A stretch of DNA of 64,000 nucleotides, taken from positions 682,001 to 746,000 of the forward strand of contig JADJON010000001.1 in assembly GCA_016713765.1 (NCBI GenBank). Direction: 5' to 3'. Both the position numbers and the translations under genes were made by a program. Shown piece after piece: positions 18,878 to 27,599 of this stretch; position 1 is the stretch's first letter, and every line of letters starts with the position of its first letter. The notes under the pieces were generated by a model that saw nothing but the letters and a program-made list of their open reading frames with translations, had not been told where the DNA came from and did not search any database. Origin of the DNA: Bacteroidota bacterium (lineage in GTDB: Bacteria > Bacteroidota > Bacteroidia > AKYH767-A > 2013-40CM-41-45).

Positions 18878-21382
18878 ATGATCTCTGTTTCCTCCTCCAA
18901 TCCCGTTCAGTTATTGATGCGTTCTCTGGTTAGTCTGTGTCTGGTATTGCTCTGTCATCCGGGTTTCGTCCATGCTCAGTTCATGCCCGGCATGGGCGGC
19001 GGCGCGACGAAGATCTATGACGGAAAGATCAGCGGCACGATCATCGACTCGCTCAACAACAAACCGGTCGAATTCGCCAGTGTAGCCCTCTATGAAAAGG
19101 GAAGCGAGAAGCCGATCGATGGTGTCATCACCGATGAGAAAGGAAATTTCCGGATCAAGAATCTTAAAAAGGGTACCTACCGCATCGGCATTACGTTCAT
19201 CGGTTACGTACAGAAGTTCGTCGATTCCCTGGTTGTCACGGAGAAGAAACCATCGGTGGAGGTAGGTACTGTTCGCATTGGTCCTTCCGCTACGATGTTG
19301 AAAGAAGCCAATGTGGAAGCAGAGAAACAGTTGATCGAGACCCGGATCGACAAGCTCGTGTACAACGCCGATAAGGACATCACCTCGAAGGGCGGTAATG
19401 CAACCGACATCTTGCGAAAAGTCCCGATGCTCTCAGTCGATCTGGACGGTAATGTTTCGCTGCAGGGAACCCAAAATGTCCGTATCCTGATCAACAACAA
19501 ACCCAGCTCGCTCATGTTGGCCAATATCGCTGACGCGTTGAAGATGATCCCGGCCGATGAGATCGAGAAGGTGGAAGTCATCACCAGTCCGTCGGCGAAG
19601 TACGACGCGGAAGGTACCGGTGGCATCATCAACATCATTACCAAGAAGAAGAATATCGAAGGCCTGAGCGGATCCATCAACGCCGGAGCGGGCACGCGTT
19701 CCAGCAACCTGTTCGGCAATCTGAATTACCGCAGCGGTCGTTTTGGGACCGGCATCAGCGGCGGCGGCTTCGGCTGGATCGGCATCGGCGATGTGTCCAC
19801 CACCCGGGTCACCCAGTACTCCACCCTGAAGCAGGAAGGCGATAACCGGAACACCGGATTCGGACCGTCCCTGCAATGGACCGGCGATGTCGACCTTACC
19901 AGTAAACTCAGCCTGAGCACCTCTTTGCGGGTGAACAATTTTCAAAACCGCTCGAAGGGAACTACGGATAACTTCTTTGCCTTCACCGGCGACGCCTTAC
20001 GTCCGTCGTTCACGAATACCTACAACTATTTCACGAACGGTCTTTCTACCGATGCCAGTGTGGACGTGCGACGTACTTTCAAGAAGCCGGATCAGGAACT
20101 TTCCTTCGCCGGTCAATGGACCCGGAACAACCGGCGCACCGAGTACGAATCCAGTCTGGACACGCTCGACCTCGACTATTACAAGGAGTCCAGCCTCAAT
20201 CACGGCATTACGGATGAGTTGACCTTCCAAACGGATTACACCCATCCGGTGACGAAAGCCTTCACCATCGAAACGGGCGCCAAGGCGATCCTGCGCGATG
20301 TCGACAGCGACTACGATTACCGCATTTTCCGCTTCGCCAGCGATGCCTATGAATACGATCCGGTGAGGAGCAACGTTTATAATAACGAGCAGGATATCGT
20401 AGCGGGTTATCTGCAGACTTCCCTTAACCTCAAAAAGTTCGGGATCAAGGCGGGTTTGCGCTATGAGCACACGACCTTCAAAGGGTATTTTGATAAAGGC
20501 GATACCCGTTTCAGTAATGAATACGAGAACTTCGTGCCCTCTACGACGATCTCCTACGCCAAGCAGGGCAAGTATTCGCTCAAACTGAGTTACACGCAAC
20601 GCATTCAACGTCCCGGATTGAATTTCCTGAATCCGTTCATCAATGCGACGGATCCGACGAATGTCACGTATGGCAATCCCGATCTTGACGCCGAGAAAAG
20701 CCATGCATTCGAACTCGGACTGAACCTGTTCAAGAAGTTCGGCTCGGTCAACCTGTCGGCTTATCACCGCTTTACCGATAACGCGATTGAGAGCATTCGC
20801 TTTGTTGACACCAACGACGTGTACATTACCACGTATGGGAACATTGGCAAGAATCGCTCGACCGGCATGAGCCTGGGCTTGAATGTCATGTGGCAGATGA
20901 AGATCTTCCTCAGCAGCAACTTCAACCTGTTTTACTACCAGGTCGAGAGCACCGGTCTTTCACAGAACCTGAACAACGACGGTGTCAACTGGAACGTGAA
21001 CCTTTTCGGCTCTTACAAGTTCAGCAAGCGCTGGGGCGTGATGGCTTTCGGCAATTTCAACGGACCGCGTTACAGCGTTCAGGGTAAATCGACTTCGTTC
21101 TGGTACTACAACCTCAGCGCGCGCCGGGAATTCAAGAATGAAAAAGGCGGTATCGGCATCGGTCTGGATAATTTCGCCAGCTGGTACATGCACTTCCGCA
21201 ACAACTACAGCGGGGAAGGCTTCAGCTACGACAACGACACCAAGGTGCTCTTCCTCGGCGCCCGGATCAGTCTCGACTACCGCTTCGGTAAGATGGAATA
21301 CGGAGGCGGCCAGAAAAAGAAGAAAGGCATCAAGAACGACGATGTGAAGGACGACGGCGGTGGCGGGATGATGGGACGGTAG
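18878..21382 (+). CDS. TonB-dependent receptor-like outer-membrane protein with carboxypeptidase-like regulatory domain
   Basis: This 834-residue outer-membrane protein has a signal sequence before 'HAQFMPGMGGG', a carboxypeptidase-like regulatory domain ('GKISGTIIDSLNNKPVEFASVALYEKG', ~residues 49-125), a TonB plug ('TDILRKVPMLSVDLDGNVSLQGTQNVRILINNKPSS' and 'EIEKVEVITSPSAKYDAEGTGGIINIITKK') and an outer-membrane beta-barrel of the Bacteroidota 'family 3' type. Such receptors import large or scarce nutrients. The ligand is not predictable and no SusD partner is adjacent. The barrel's final strand (YRFGKMEY) is followed by an odd ~25-residue Lys/Asp/Gly/Met tail. A second possible start is Met13. 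A TACCTTTA box lies at 18850-18857. Confidence 0.88.
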   Translation: MISVSSSNPVQLLMRSLVSLCLVLLCHPGFVHAQFMPGMGGGATKIYDGKISGTIIDSLNNKPVEFASVALYEKGSEKPIDGVITDEKGNFRIKNLKKGTYRIGITFIGYVQKFVDSLVVTEKKPSVEVGTVRIGPSATMLKEANVEAEKQLIETRIDKLVYNADKDITSKGGNATDILRKVPMLSVDLDGNVSLQGTQNVRILINNKPSSLMLANIADALKMIPADEIEKVEVITSPSAKYDAEGTGGIINIITKKKNIEGLSGSINAGAGTRSSNLFGNLNYRSGRFGTGISGGGFGWIGIGDVSTTRVTQYSTLKQEGDNRNTGFGPSLQWTGDVDLTSKLSLSTSLRVNNFQNRSKGTTDNFFAFTGDALRPSFTNTYNYFTNGLSTDASVDVRRTFKKPDQELSFAGQWTRNNRRTEYESSLDTLDLDYYKESSLNHGITDELTFQTDYTHPVTKAFTIETGAKAILRDVDSDYDYRIFRFASDAYEYDPVRSNVYNNEQDIVAGYLQTSLNLKKFGIKAGLRYEHTTFKGYFDKGDTRFSNEYENFVPSTTISYAKQGKYSLKLSYTQRIQRPGLNFLNPFINATDPTNVTYGNPDLDAEKSHAFELGLNLFKKFGSVNLSAYHRFTDNAIESIRFVDTNDVYITTYGNIGKNRSTGMSLGLNVMWQMKIFLSSNFNLFYYQVESTGLSQNLNNDGVNWNVNLFGSYKFSKRWGVMAFGNFNGPRYSVQGKSTSFWYYNLSARREFKNEKGGIGIGLDNFASWYMHFRNNYSGEGFSYDNDTKVLFLGARISLDYRFGKMEYGGGQKKKKGIKNDDVKDDGGGGMMGR

Positions 21383-21383
21383 T

Positions 21384-21425
21384 GGGTTCAGGGTTTCGGG
21401 TTTCGAGTTTCGGGTTTCGAGTTTT
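21384..21425. repeat. Heptamer array, GGGTTTC family (6 units)
   Basis: Six units in register: GGGTTCA, GGGTTTC twice, GAGTTTC, GGGTTTC, GAGTTTT. It begins one base after the TAG stop of the receptor gene. Confidence 0.95.
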
Positions 21426-21453
21426 TTGTTGTCGGGTGAGCTTTGTATTGCGT

Positions 21454-21488
21454 GTAACTAGTAACTAGTAACTAGTAATTAGTAATTA
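21454..21488. repeat. Heptamer array, GTAACTA/GTAATTA family (5 units)
   Basis: Three GTAACTA units followed by two GTAATTA units without interruption. It lies between the GGGTTTC array and the TCGTCCC array of the same intergenic region. Confidence 0.95.
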
Positions 21489-21492
21489 TTCC

Positions 21493-21632
21493 TCGCACCT
21501 CGCATCTCGCATCTCGTCCCTCGTCCCTCGTCCCTCGTCCCTCGTCCCACGTCCCACGTCCCACGTCTCACGTCCCACGTTCCTCGTCCCTCGTCCCTCG
21601 TCCCACGTCCCTCGCCCCTCGCCCCACGCCCC
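21493..21632. repeat. Heptamer array, TCGTCCC family (20 units)
   Basis: Twenty uninterrupted 7-base units: TCGCACC, TCGCATC twice, TCGTCCC five times, ACGTCCC variants, TCGTCCC three times, ACGTCCC, then TCGCCCC/ACGCCCC. The array stops 8 bases before the TATCTTCA box of polA. Positions 2-3 (CG) and the pyrimidine tail are constant while position 1 alternates T/A. Confidence 0.97.
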
Positions 21633-21640
21633 TCTTTTCG

Positions 21641-21648
21641 TATCTTCA
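21641..21648 (+). promoter_or_regulatory. Possible -7 box for polA
   Basis: TATCTTCA, one or two changes from TAnnTTTG, lies 7 bases before the polA ATG, directly after the TCGTCCC heptamer array. The array would therefore occupy the -33 region. Confidence 0.35.
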
Positions 21649-21655
21649 CCTCACC

Positions 21656-24472
21656 ATGTCAGCTGCTCCCAAGAAACTCTTTCTGCTTGATGCGATGGCC
21701 CTGATCTACCGGGCGTATTTCGCGTTCTCGAACAATCACCGGATCAACTCCAAGGGTCAGAATACCTCGGCGATCTTCGGTTTTACCAATACCTTGCTGG
21801 AAGTGCTCCGCAAAGAGCAACCTACCCACATCGCGGTGGTCTTCGATACCGCTGCACCTACAGCACGACACGAAGAATTTGCCGACTACAAAGCTCACCG
21901 GGAGGAAATTCCGGAAGACCTCGCCAGCTCGATCCCCTACGTCGTCCAACTTTGTGAAGCCTTCAACATTCCCGTGCTGGCCATCGATGGTTTCGAAGCC
22001 GATGACATCATCGGAACACTCGCGCGTCAGGCGGAGGCGAAGGGATTTGATACGTACATGATGACGCCCGACAAGGATTACGGGCAACTGGTCGACAAAC
22101 ATACGTTCATCTACAAGCCGCCTCGTGGCGGTGGCAAACCGGAAGTGCTGGGCGAGAAAGAAGTGTGCGCACGCTGGGAGATCGAACGGGTCGAGCAGGT
22201 AAAAGACATCCTGGGCCTCATGGGCGATGCGGTCGACAACATCCCGGGAATTCCGGGAGTGGGAGAGAAGACCGCCATTCAACTGGTCAAGCAATTCGGC
22301 TCCGTCGAAGAGCTGCTCAAGAACACCGACCAGCTCAAGGGAAAACTAAAGGAGAAGGTCGAGAATAACAAGGAGATGGCGTTGCAGTCCAAGCGCCTCG
22401 CGACCATCATGACCGATGTTCCGGTTGCCGTCGGCCCGGATGACCTTGCACTTCAGGAAATCAACAAGGACGCCTTGCGGGAACTCTTCGCTGAATTGGA
22501 GTTCCGTCGCCTGGGCGAACAACTGGGTCTCGACGGACCCGCGCCGGCGGCAGCGACAGCGACCAAGACTTCGAAGAAGCCATCCGGACAAGCCGGCTTG
22601 TTTGACGAAGCGGAGGCATCTCCCGAAGCGGAGGAGGAAACAACGGCTCCTGCCGACAAGAAAACCATTCGCGAAGTCGCGCACACGTACAAGTCAGCCG
22701 TCAAGGAGGCGGAGTTGGATGCGCTGATCAGCGAGCTGAAAAGCGCGAAGCAATTCTGTTTCGATACGGAAACCACCGGACTCGATGCCCATACCGCCGA
22801 GTTGGTCGGGATGTCGTTTGCGACGAAGGTGCATACGGCCTGGTACGTGCCGGTGCCCGACGACCGCGCCAGGGCGACAGAACTGGTGAAGCGATTTGCC
22901 GGCGTTTTTGCCGATCCGGCCATCACCAAGGTGGCCCAGAACCTGAAGTACGATTACTCGGTGCTGCGACGCTACGGAATCTCGATCGATGGTCCCCTGT
23001 TCGATACGATGATCGCGCACTTCCTCATCCAGCCGGAGATGCGCCACAGCATGGACGTGCTCGCTGAAACCTACCTGGGTTACTCGCCGGTTTCCATCGA
23101 GACGCTCATCGGCAAGAGAGGGAAGGAGCAACGCAGTATGCGCGAGGTTCCGCTGGAGGAGATCTGCGAATACGCGGCGGAAGATGCCGATGTGACCCTG
23201 CAACTGGAAAAGATCTTTTCACCAAAACTCGACAAGACGAATACGCGGAAGCTCTTCGAAGAAGTTGAAATGCCGCTGGTACCGGTGCTTTCGGATATGG
23301 AAGCGGAGGGCATCACGGTCAATCCGAAGACCTTGTATGAACTCTCGGGTACGCTGGCAGAGGACATCGCCACCACCGAGGCAGAGATCCAGGACATGGC
23401 TGGGTCGCGTTTCAACGTTTCCTCTCCGAAACAGGTGGGCGAAGTGTTGTTCGACACGCTGAAGATCGCGGAGAAGCCGGTCAAGACGAAGACGGGGCAG
23501 TATTCCACCAGCGAAGACGTGCTCAGCAAACTTGAGCACAAGCACCCGATCGTGCGCCGCATCCTCGACTACCGCGAACTGGTCAAGTTGAAGAATACGT
23601 ATGTCGATGTGCTGCCGCAACTGATCCGTCCCGATACCGGCCGCATCCACACCAGCTTCAACCAGGTGGTCGCCGTGACGGGCCGCCTGAGTTCCGATAA
23701 TCCGAACCTGCAGAATATTCCCATCCGCACCGAACGCGGACGTGAGATTCGAAAAGCGTTTGTGCCCCGCGGGAAGGATTACACCTTGTTGTCGGCCGAC
23801 TATTCGCAGATCGAGCTCCGCATCATCGCGGAACTGAGCGGCGATAAGGGCATGCTGTCGGCTTTTGGCTCCGGAGAAGACATCCATGCGGCGACGGCCG
23901 CGAAGGTGTACGGTGTTCCCCTGAACGAGGTGACCTCCGACATGCGCCGCAACGCCAAGATGGTCAACTTCGGTATCATTTACGGGATATCGGCTTTCGG
24001 TCTTGCCGACCGGCTGAACATCTCGCGCACGGAAGCCAAATCGATCATCGAGAATTATTTCAAGCAGTATTCCGCGATCAAGGATTACATGGACGCCAGC
24101 ATCGAACAGGCGAGAAAGAAAGGATACGTGGAAACGATCCTCGGCCGTCGACGTTATCTGCGCGACATCAATTCAGCGAATGCTACCGTGCGCGGATTCG
24201 CGGAGCGTAACGCCATCAATGCGCCGATCCAGGGTTCGGCGGCCGACATGATCAAAGTGGCCATGATCAACATTCACCGGGACCTGGACAAAAGCAAGTT
24301 CAAAACCCGGATGGTACTCCAGGTGCACGACGAACTCGTGTTCGATTGCCACCGGGAAGAACTCGACACCGTCAGGGAACTCGTGGAGGACCGCATGAAG
24401 CACGCCCTCAAACTGAAAGTTCCGATTGAAGTGGGAATCGGTTCGGGTAAGAACTGGCTGGAAGCGCATTGA
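21656..24472 (+). CDS. polA: DNA polymerase I
   Basis: This 938-residue protein has all three PolI domains. Residues 1-~295 are the 5'-nuclease ('LFLLDAMALIYRAYFAF', 'DGFEADDIIGTLARQAEAKG', 'TPDKDYGQLV', 'GVGEKTAIQLVKQFGSVEEL'). A ~60-residue Ala/Glu/Lys linker follows. Residues ~345-540 are the 3'-5' exonuclease with intact 'FCFDTETTGLDA' and 'YAAEDADVTLQL', so proofreading residues are present. The rest is the polymerase ('TGRLSSDNPNLQNIPIRTERG', 'LLSADYSQIELRIIAELSGD', 'RRNAKMVNFGIIYGISAFGL', 'LQVHDELVFDC'). It works in repair and in removing primers during replication. It is preceded by ~250 bases of heptamer arrays and converges with the next gene. Confidence 0.97.
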   Translation: MSAAPKKLFLLDAMALIYRAYFAFSNNHRINSKGQNTSAIFGFTNTLLEVLRKEQPTHIAVVFDTAAPTARHEEFADYKAHREEIPEDLASSIPYVVQLCEAFNIPVLAIDGFEADDIIGTLARQAEAKGFDTYMMTPDKDYGQLVDKHTFIYKPPRGGGKPEVLGEKEVCARWEIERVEQVKDILGLMGDAVDNIPGIPGVGEKTAIQLVKQFGSVEELLKNTDQLKGKLKEKVENNKEMALQSKRLATIMTDVPVAVGPDDLALQEINKDALRELFAELEFRRLGEQLGLDGPAPAAATATKTSKKPSGQAGLFDEAEASPEAEEETTAPADKKTIREVAHTYKSAVKEAELDALISELKSAKQFCFDTETTGLDAHTAELVGMSFATKVHTAWYVPVPDDRARATELVKRFAGVFADPAITKVAQNLKYDYSVLRRYGISIDGPLFDTMIAHFLIQPEMRHSMDVLAETYLGYSPVSIETLIGKRGKEQRSMREVPLEEICEYAAEDADVTLQLEKIFSPKLDKTNTRKLFEEVEMPLVPVLSDMEAEGITVNPKTLYELSGTLAEDIATTEAEIQDMAGSRFNVSSPKQVGEVLFDTLKIAEKPVKTKTGQYSTSEDVLSKLEHKHPIVRRILDYRELVKLKNTYVDVLPQLIRPDTGRIHTSFNQVVAVTGRLSSDNPNLQNIPIRTERGREIRKAFVPRGKDYTLLSADYSQIELRIIAELSGDKGMLSAFGSGEDIHAATAAKVYGVPLNEVTSDMRRNAKMVNFGIIYGISAFGLADRLNISRTEAKSIIENYFKQYSAIKDYMDASIEQARKKGYVETILGRRRYLRDINSANATVRGFAERNAINAPIQGSAADMIKVAMINIHRDLDKSKFKTRMVLQVHDELVFDCHREELDTVRELVEDRMKHALKLKVPIEVGIGSGKNWLEAH

Positions 24473-24509
24473 CAAACACAATGCCTTCTCAAGTCTTCTC
24501 GGTAACGGG

Positions 24510-25190
24510 TTAGAAGGAAACGCGCAGCTTTACACCGCCGTGAATCGACGGCCGCACATAAAAGCGGTCGTCCTGCCAGTTGACCTGGTACACCGGGGCG
24601 TTCGCGGAGTCTTGTTTGGCGACGTCGATCCGGTTGACAAGCGTGCCGCGCAGGCCGACGCCGTAGTAGAACTCCAGCGCGAACGTCTGGTTCATCTCGT
24701 AGATCTTGCCGAAGTGAAACTGGAATCCGAAGCGGTCGCGGAAACGGGTCTGGTAGATGTACTCGTCATAGGGATCGCCGGTCTTTTCGTTTTTCAATTC
24801 GTTCGCGAACCAGGTTTTCCCGTAATACAGATACTTGAAATAGATCATGGGCGAGATGTAGTCGCGCCATTTGGAATCTTCGGGTTTCTTCTTGAAGAGT
24901 TTGTATTGTGCCCGGACCGTGAAACCGCGTTCGTAGAAGTAAAGTGAGTTGGTCCAGTCTTTCGCCATGTCGACCAGGAAGTCGTTCCGATAGACCAGTC
25001 CGCCGTTGATCTCAAGACTACGCCGTGCGGAGAAAAAGTGCTCGAAGCCGAAGTTGATCTCGTTCACCCCGTAGTTGCCGAGGTTGAACTGGAACGCGTT
25101 CTTTTTATATTCCGGAACCTCCTGCGCGGAGGTAGGGTTGCCGGCCGAAAGTAGTAGCAGGAGGAAAAGGGCGAGCCGCTGGATGCGCAT
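24510..25190 (-). CDS. Putative outer-membrane beta-barrel protein, unknown function
   Basis: This 226-residue protein has a signal peptide (MRIQRLALFLLLLLSAGNPTSAQ) and many amphipathic aromatic strands ('FQFNLGNYGVNEINFGFEHFF', 'FTVRAQYKLF', 'FGFQFHFGKIYEMNQTFALEFYYGVGLRG'), ending 'HGGVKLRVSF' with a terminal Phe as in outer-membrane barrels. It looks like the small 8-10-strand barrel proteins common in Bacteroidota. No specific family is recognised. It converges with polA (37-base gap). Confidence 0.7.
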   Translation of the reverse strand: MRIQRLALFLLLLLSAGNPTSAQEVPEYKKNAFQFNLGNYGVNEINFGFEHFFSARRSLEINGGLVYRNDFLVDMAKDWTNSLYFYERGFTVRAQYKLFKKKPEDSKWRDYISPMIYFKYLYYGKTWFANELKNEKTGDPYDEYIYQTRFRDRFGFQFHFGKIYEMNQTFALEFYYGVGLRGTLVNRIDVAKQDSANAPVYQVNWQDDRFYVRPSIHGGVKLRVSF

Positions 25191-25260
25191 AGGTTGTTCT
25201 ACGGCAAAAATCGGAAAAAGGATCGGTTTTTAAAGGCCCTGATGCGATATCCGAACTTCG

Positions 25261-25301
25261 TTTTAAACAAAAAAGCGGCTGCCGGTAAGGGCAGCCGCTT
25301 T
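25261..25301 (-). terminator. Rho-independent terminator after the M43 protease gene
   Basis: Minus-strand hairpin with a perfect 12-bp stem, AAAGCGGCTGCC-type (arms 25272-25283 and 25290-25301), a 6-base loop and a T-rich tail (TTTGTTTAAAA). It lies 20 bases after the stop at 25321. Confidence 0.85.
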
Positions 25302-25320
25302 CATCACGTTAGAAGGCAGA

Positions 25321-27377
25321 TCAATCCTGCGTAACCACCAGGCGGCGGATATGATGTTTGCCATTCACCGAAAGATCGATCAGGTAAATGCCCGATCCGT
25401 CGGTAGGAATATCGAACTCATGTACACCGGCTCCAAGGTCGGAGTTCAGTACTTCGCGTACCAGTCGGCCGGTGAGGTCTTTCACCTGCAGGCTGACAGA
25501 GCTGTTCTTGTTCAACTTGAACTGAACATGGCTGGCAGCGGAGGTAGGGTTCGGATAGAGTGCATAACCCAAAGTGGTCTCGTCCACTTCATCCACATTC
25601 ACCAGTGTGCCGGTGATCTGGAGATCGTCGATGTAGGTGTTGTTGCCGCGGTCGCTAACGTTGCGGAAGCGGAAGCGGACATTCGGTTTCAGGTTGACAG
25701 AAGTCGGCAGCGAAACGGTTTCCTGACGCCATTGGGTGGCGTTCGGCACGAAGCTCACACTCACGACGCCAGCGGTAGCGAGGGCTGCACCCGACTTGTT
25801 ATAACGCGGCTGCCAGGTTTCGCCACAGTTCAGACTGTAATCGACTTTGAGCTGATCGGTGGAAGAGCTGTTACGACGGGCATTGGCTACTTTGAAGAGC
25901 AACGAGATGCCGGTCATGTTCGAGAGGTCGTAGGAGGGTGTGATCCAGTCGTCGATCTGGCCGGAGATGTTGGTGTAGTTGATGATACGTACGCTCTCCG
26001 ACCCGCTCGCACCAACCGTCGTGACCCGATTCCAGGTCTGGCCGTTGTCCTGGTTGACCACATATCCGTCAACGCCGGGGAAACTCGGAGCGAGGCTGAA
26101 GTCTTCCGTCACAGGAGCTACGGTTTGCCGCTGATGCGAACGAAGTTGGTCTTGGTGACCGAGGCCGATCCCGCACTGTTGGTAACTGTCAGGGTAACGC
26201 TATAAACGCCGGCAGCGGGGTACGTGACCACCACCGAAGAATCGGTCGAGGTACTGGGAGAACCACCCGGGAAGTCCCATACACGGGAGCTCACCGGACT
26301 GTTCCAGGAGAGATCGTAAAAGGTGAGGGCGATGCCTTCGCAGGCGGTCTGGTCGCTCGAATAGAAATCGGCATTCGGCGTACAGGTCGGCGCCGGAGAG
26401 GCAAGCGCTCCGGTGGCGGCGAGGTTGGAAGGACTCCAGAGGTTGTTGCGTCCGCCGATGGCGCTGTTCAGCGCGGCCTGCATGCGTGCAGCCTGTCCGG
26501 CAGTGAACATCTGTGTGCAGTACGAATAGTCCATGTGGTTCTGCACGTTCTCGATGATCGGAGGATTACAGACTGAACCGTTGATGTTGCAGGTCGTCCA
26601 ACCCTGAGTCTCCGGGGTGTCGGAAACGTTGTCATCACCACAAGCGACGCCCGGCTGGTTGGTGCTTCCCCATGTATGGGCCAGATTCAAACAGTGGCCG
26701 GCTTCGTGGGTCAGGGTGCGGCTATTGTTGTAGTTGCTCGTGCCAATACTTCCGACGTAATGCGAAAGGGAGATGATGCCATCAACATCCGGGTTTGAAA
26801 CGCCGGGGTAGTAAGCATAAGCGGCAGCGCCTGCATTGGCGAGCGACTTGGCTGTCCAGATGTTCAGGTACATGTCGTTCGGCCAGGGATTGAGCTTCGA
26901 GTTGTCGTCGGCGTTTTCTGTGAGTGGAGTCACGATGCGATCGATACCGTTCGTGCAGTTGCCGTTCGGGTCGATGGTGGCCAGACGGAACTCGATTTCA
27001 CAGTCGGCAGCGATCTGCTTGAACTGCGGGATGATCAGGTTCGTATCGGCATTCAGCAATCGGAAATCTTCGTTCATCACACGCACGGCGTCGATGATCT
27101 GCGCGTCGCTGATGTTCTCCTGCCCGTAGTTGTGCAGGACGTGAAAGACCACCGGAATGATGTAGATACCACCCTGGCTGCGCTGTTGCGCCTTGTCGGC
27201 GATCCAAGTCCGGGTGAAATCTTCCAACTGCGCCATGCGTTGAGCGACGGTTGGATCTCTTCGAATCGCATCCTGTAGTTTTTCGGTCGTGTAGCAGTGC
27301 TTGTGCTCTTCCGACTGGGCAATCGCGGTACTGAACGCTGCTGTCAGCAGCGCGACGGCAAGTAGTAGTTTTTTCAT
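25321..27377 (-). pseudogene. M43-type metalloprotease with PKD and T9SS domains, broken by a one-base frameshift
   Basis: Two adjacent frames, 26118-27377 (419 residues) and 25321-26112, together encode one ~685-residue secreted protease. The first part has a signal peptide (MKKLLLAVALLTAAFSTAIA), a pappalysin-like domain with 'TLTHEAGHCLNLAHTWG' (HExxHxxGxxH zinc motif), 'SDTPETQGW' and the Met-turn 'QNHMDYSYCTQMF', then a PKD domain ending 'TKTNFVRISGKP'. It stops at TAG. The second frame continues 'TVAPVTEDFSLAPSF' through a MAM/jelly-roll-like domain to a T9SS sorting domain ('LYPNPTSAASH', 'DGSGIYLIDL'). Adding one A to the AAA run near 26120 restores 'GKTVAPVTEDF'. This is either a real inactivation or a homopolymer error in the assembly. 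Confidence 0.85.
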
Positions 27378-27427
27378 GGTGATGGAACTGCTGTTTCTGT
27401 TGTTTAGGGATAACAGCTAAAACCGTT

Positions 27428-27435
27428 CAAAGATA
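27428..27435 (-). promoter_or_regulatory. Bacteroidota -7 box for the M43 protease gene
   Basis: TATCTTTG on the minus strand, a perfect TAnnTTTG box, 50 bases upstream of the ATG at 27377. This leaves a normal untranslated leader. Confidence 0.55.
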
Positions 27436-27530
27436 ACCAATTGGCAGTATTTTCCTGAATACCAACACACTCTTGACAAAGCGCTGACAGGACGACAGGA
27501 CGCAGGTCCTTGACGAAAAACCCTCCTGAA

Positions 27531-27573
27531 ATGATGAAAAACGGGCCGAATTCATGAAGAAATCGGCCCGTTT
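27531..27573 (-). terminator. Terminator after the cystathionine gamma-synthase gene
   Basis: Minus-strand hairpin with an 11-bp perfect stem AAACGGGCCGA/TCGGCCCGTTT (arms 27563-27573 and 27539-27549), a 13-base loop and TTTTCATC after it. It is 27 bases after the stop at 27600. Confidence 0.8.
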
Positions 27574-27599
27574 AACGGACTGTCAGTTCGTGTCAGTGC

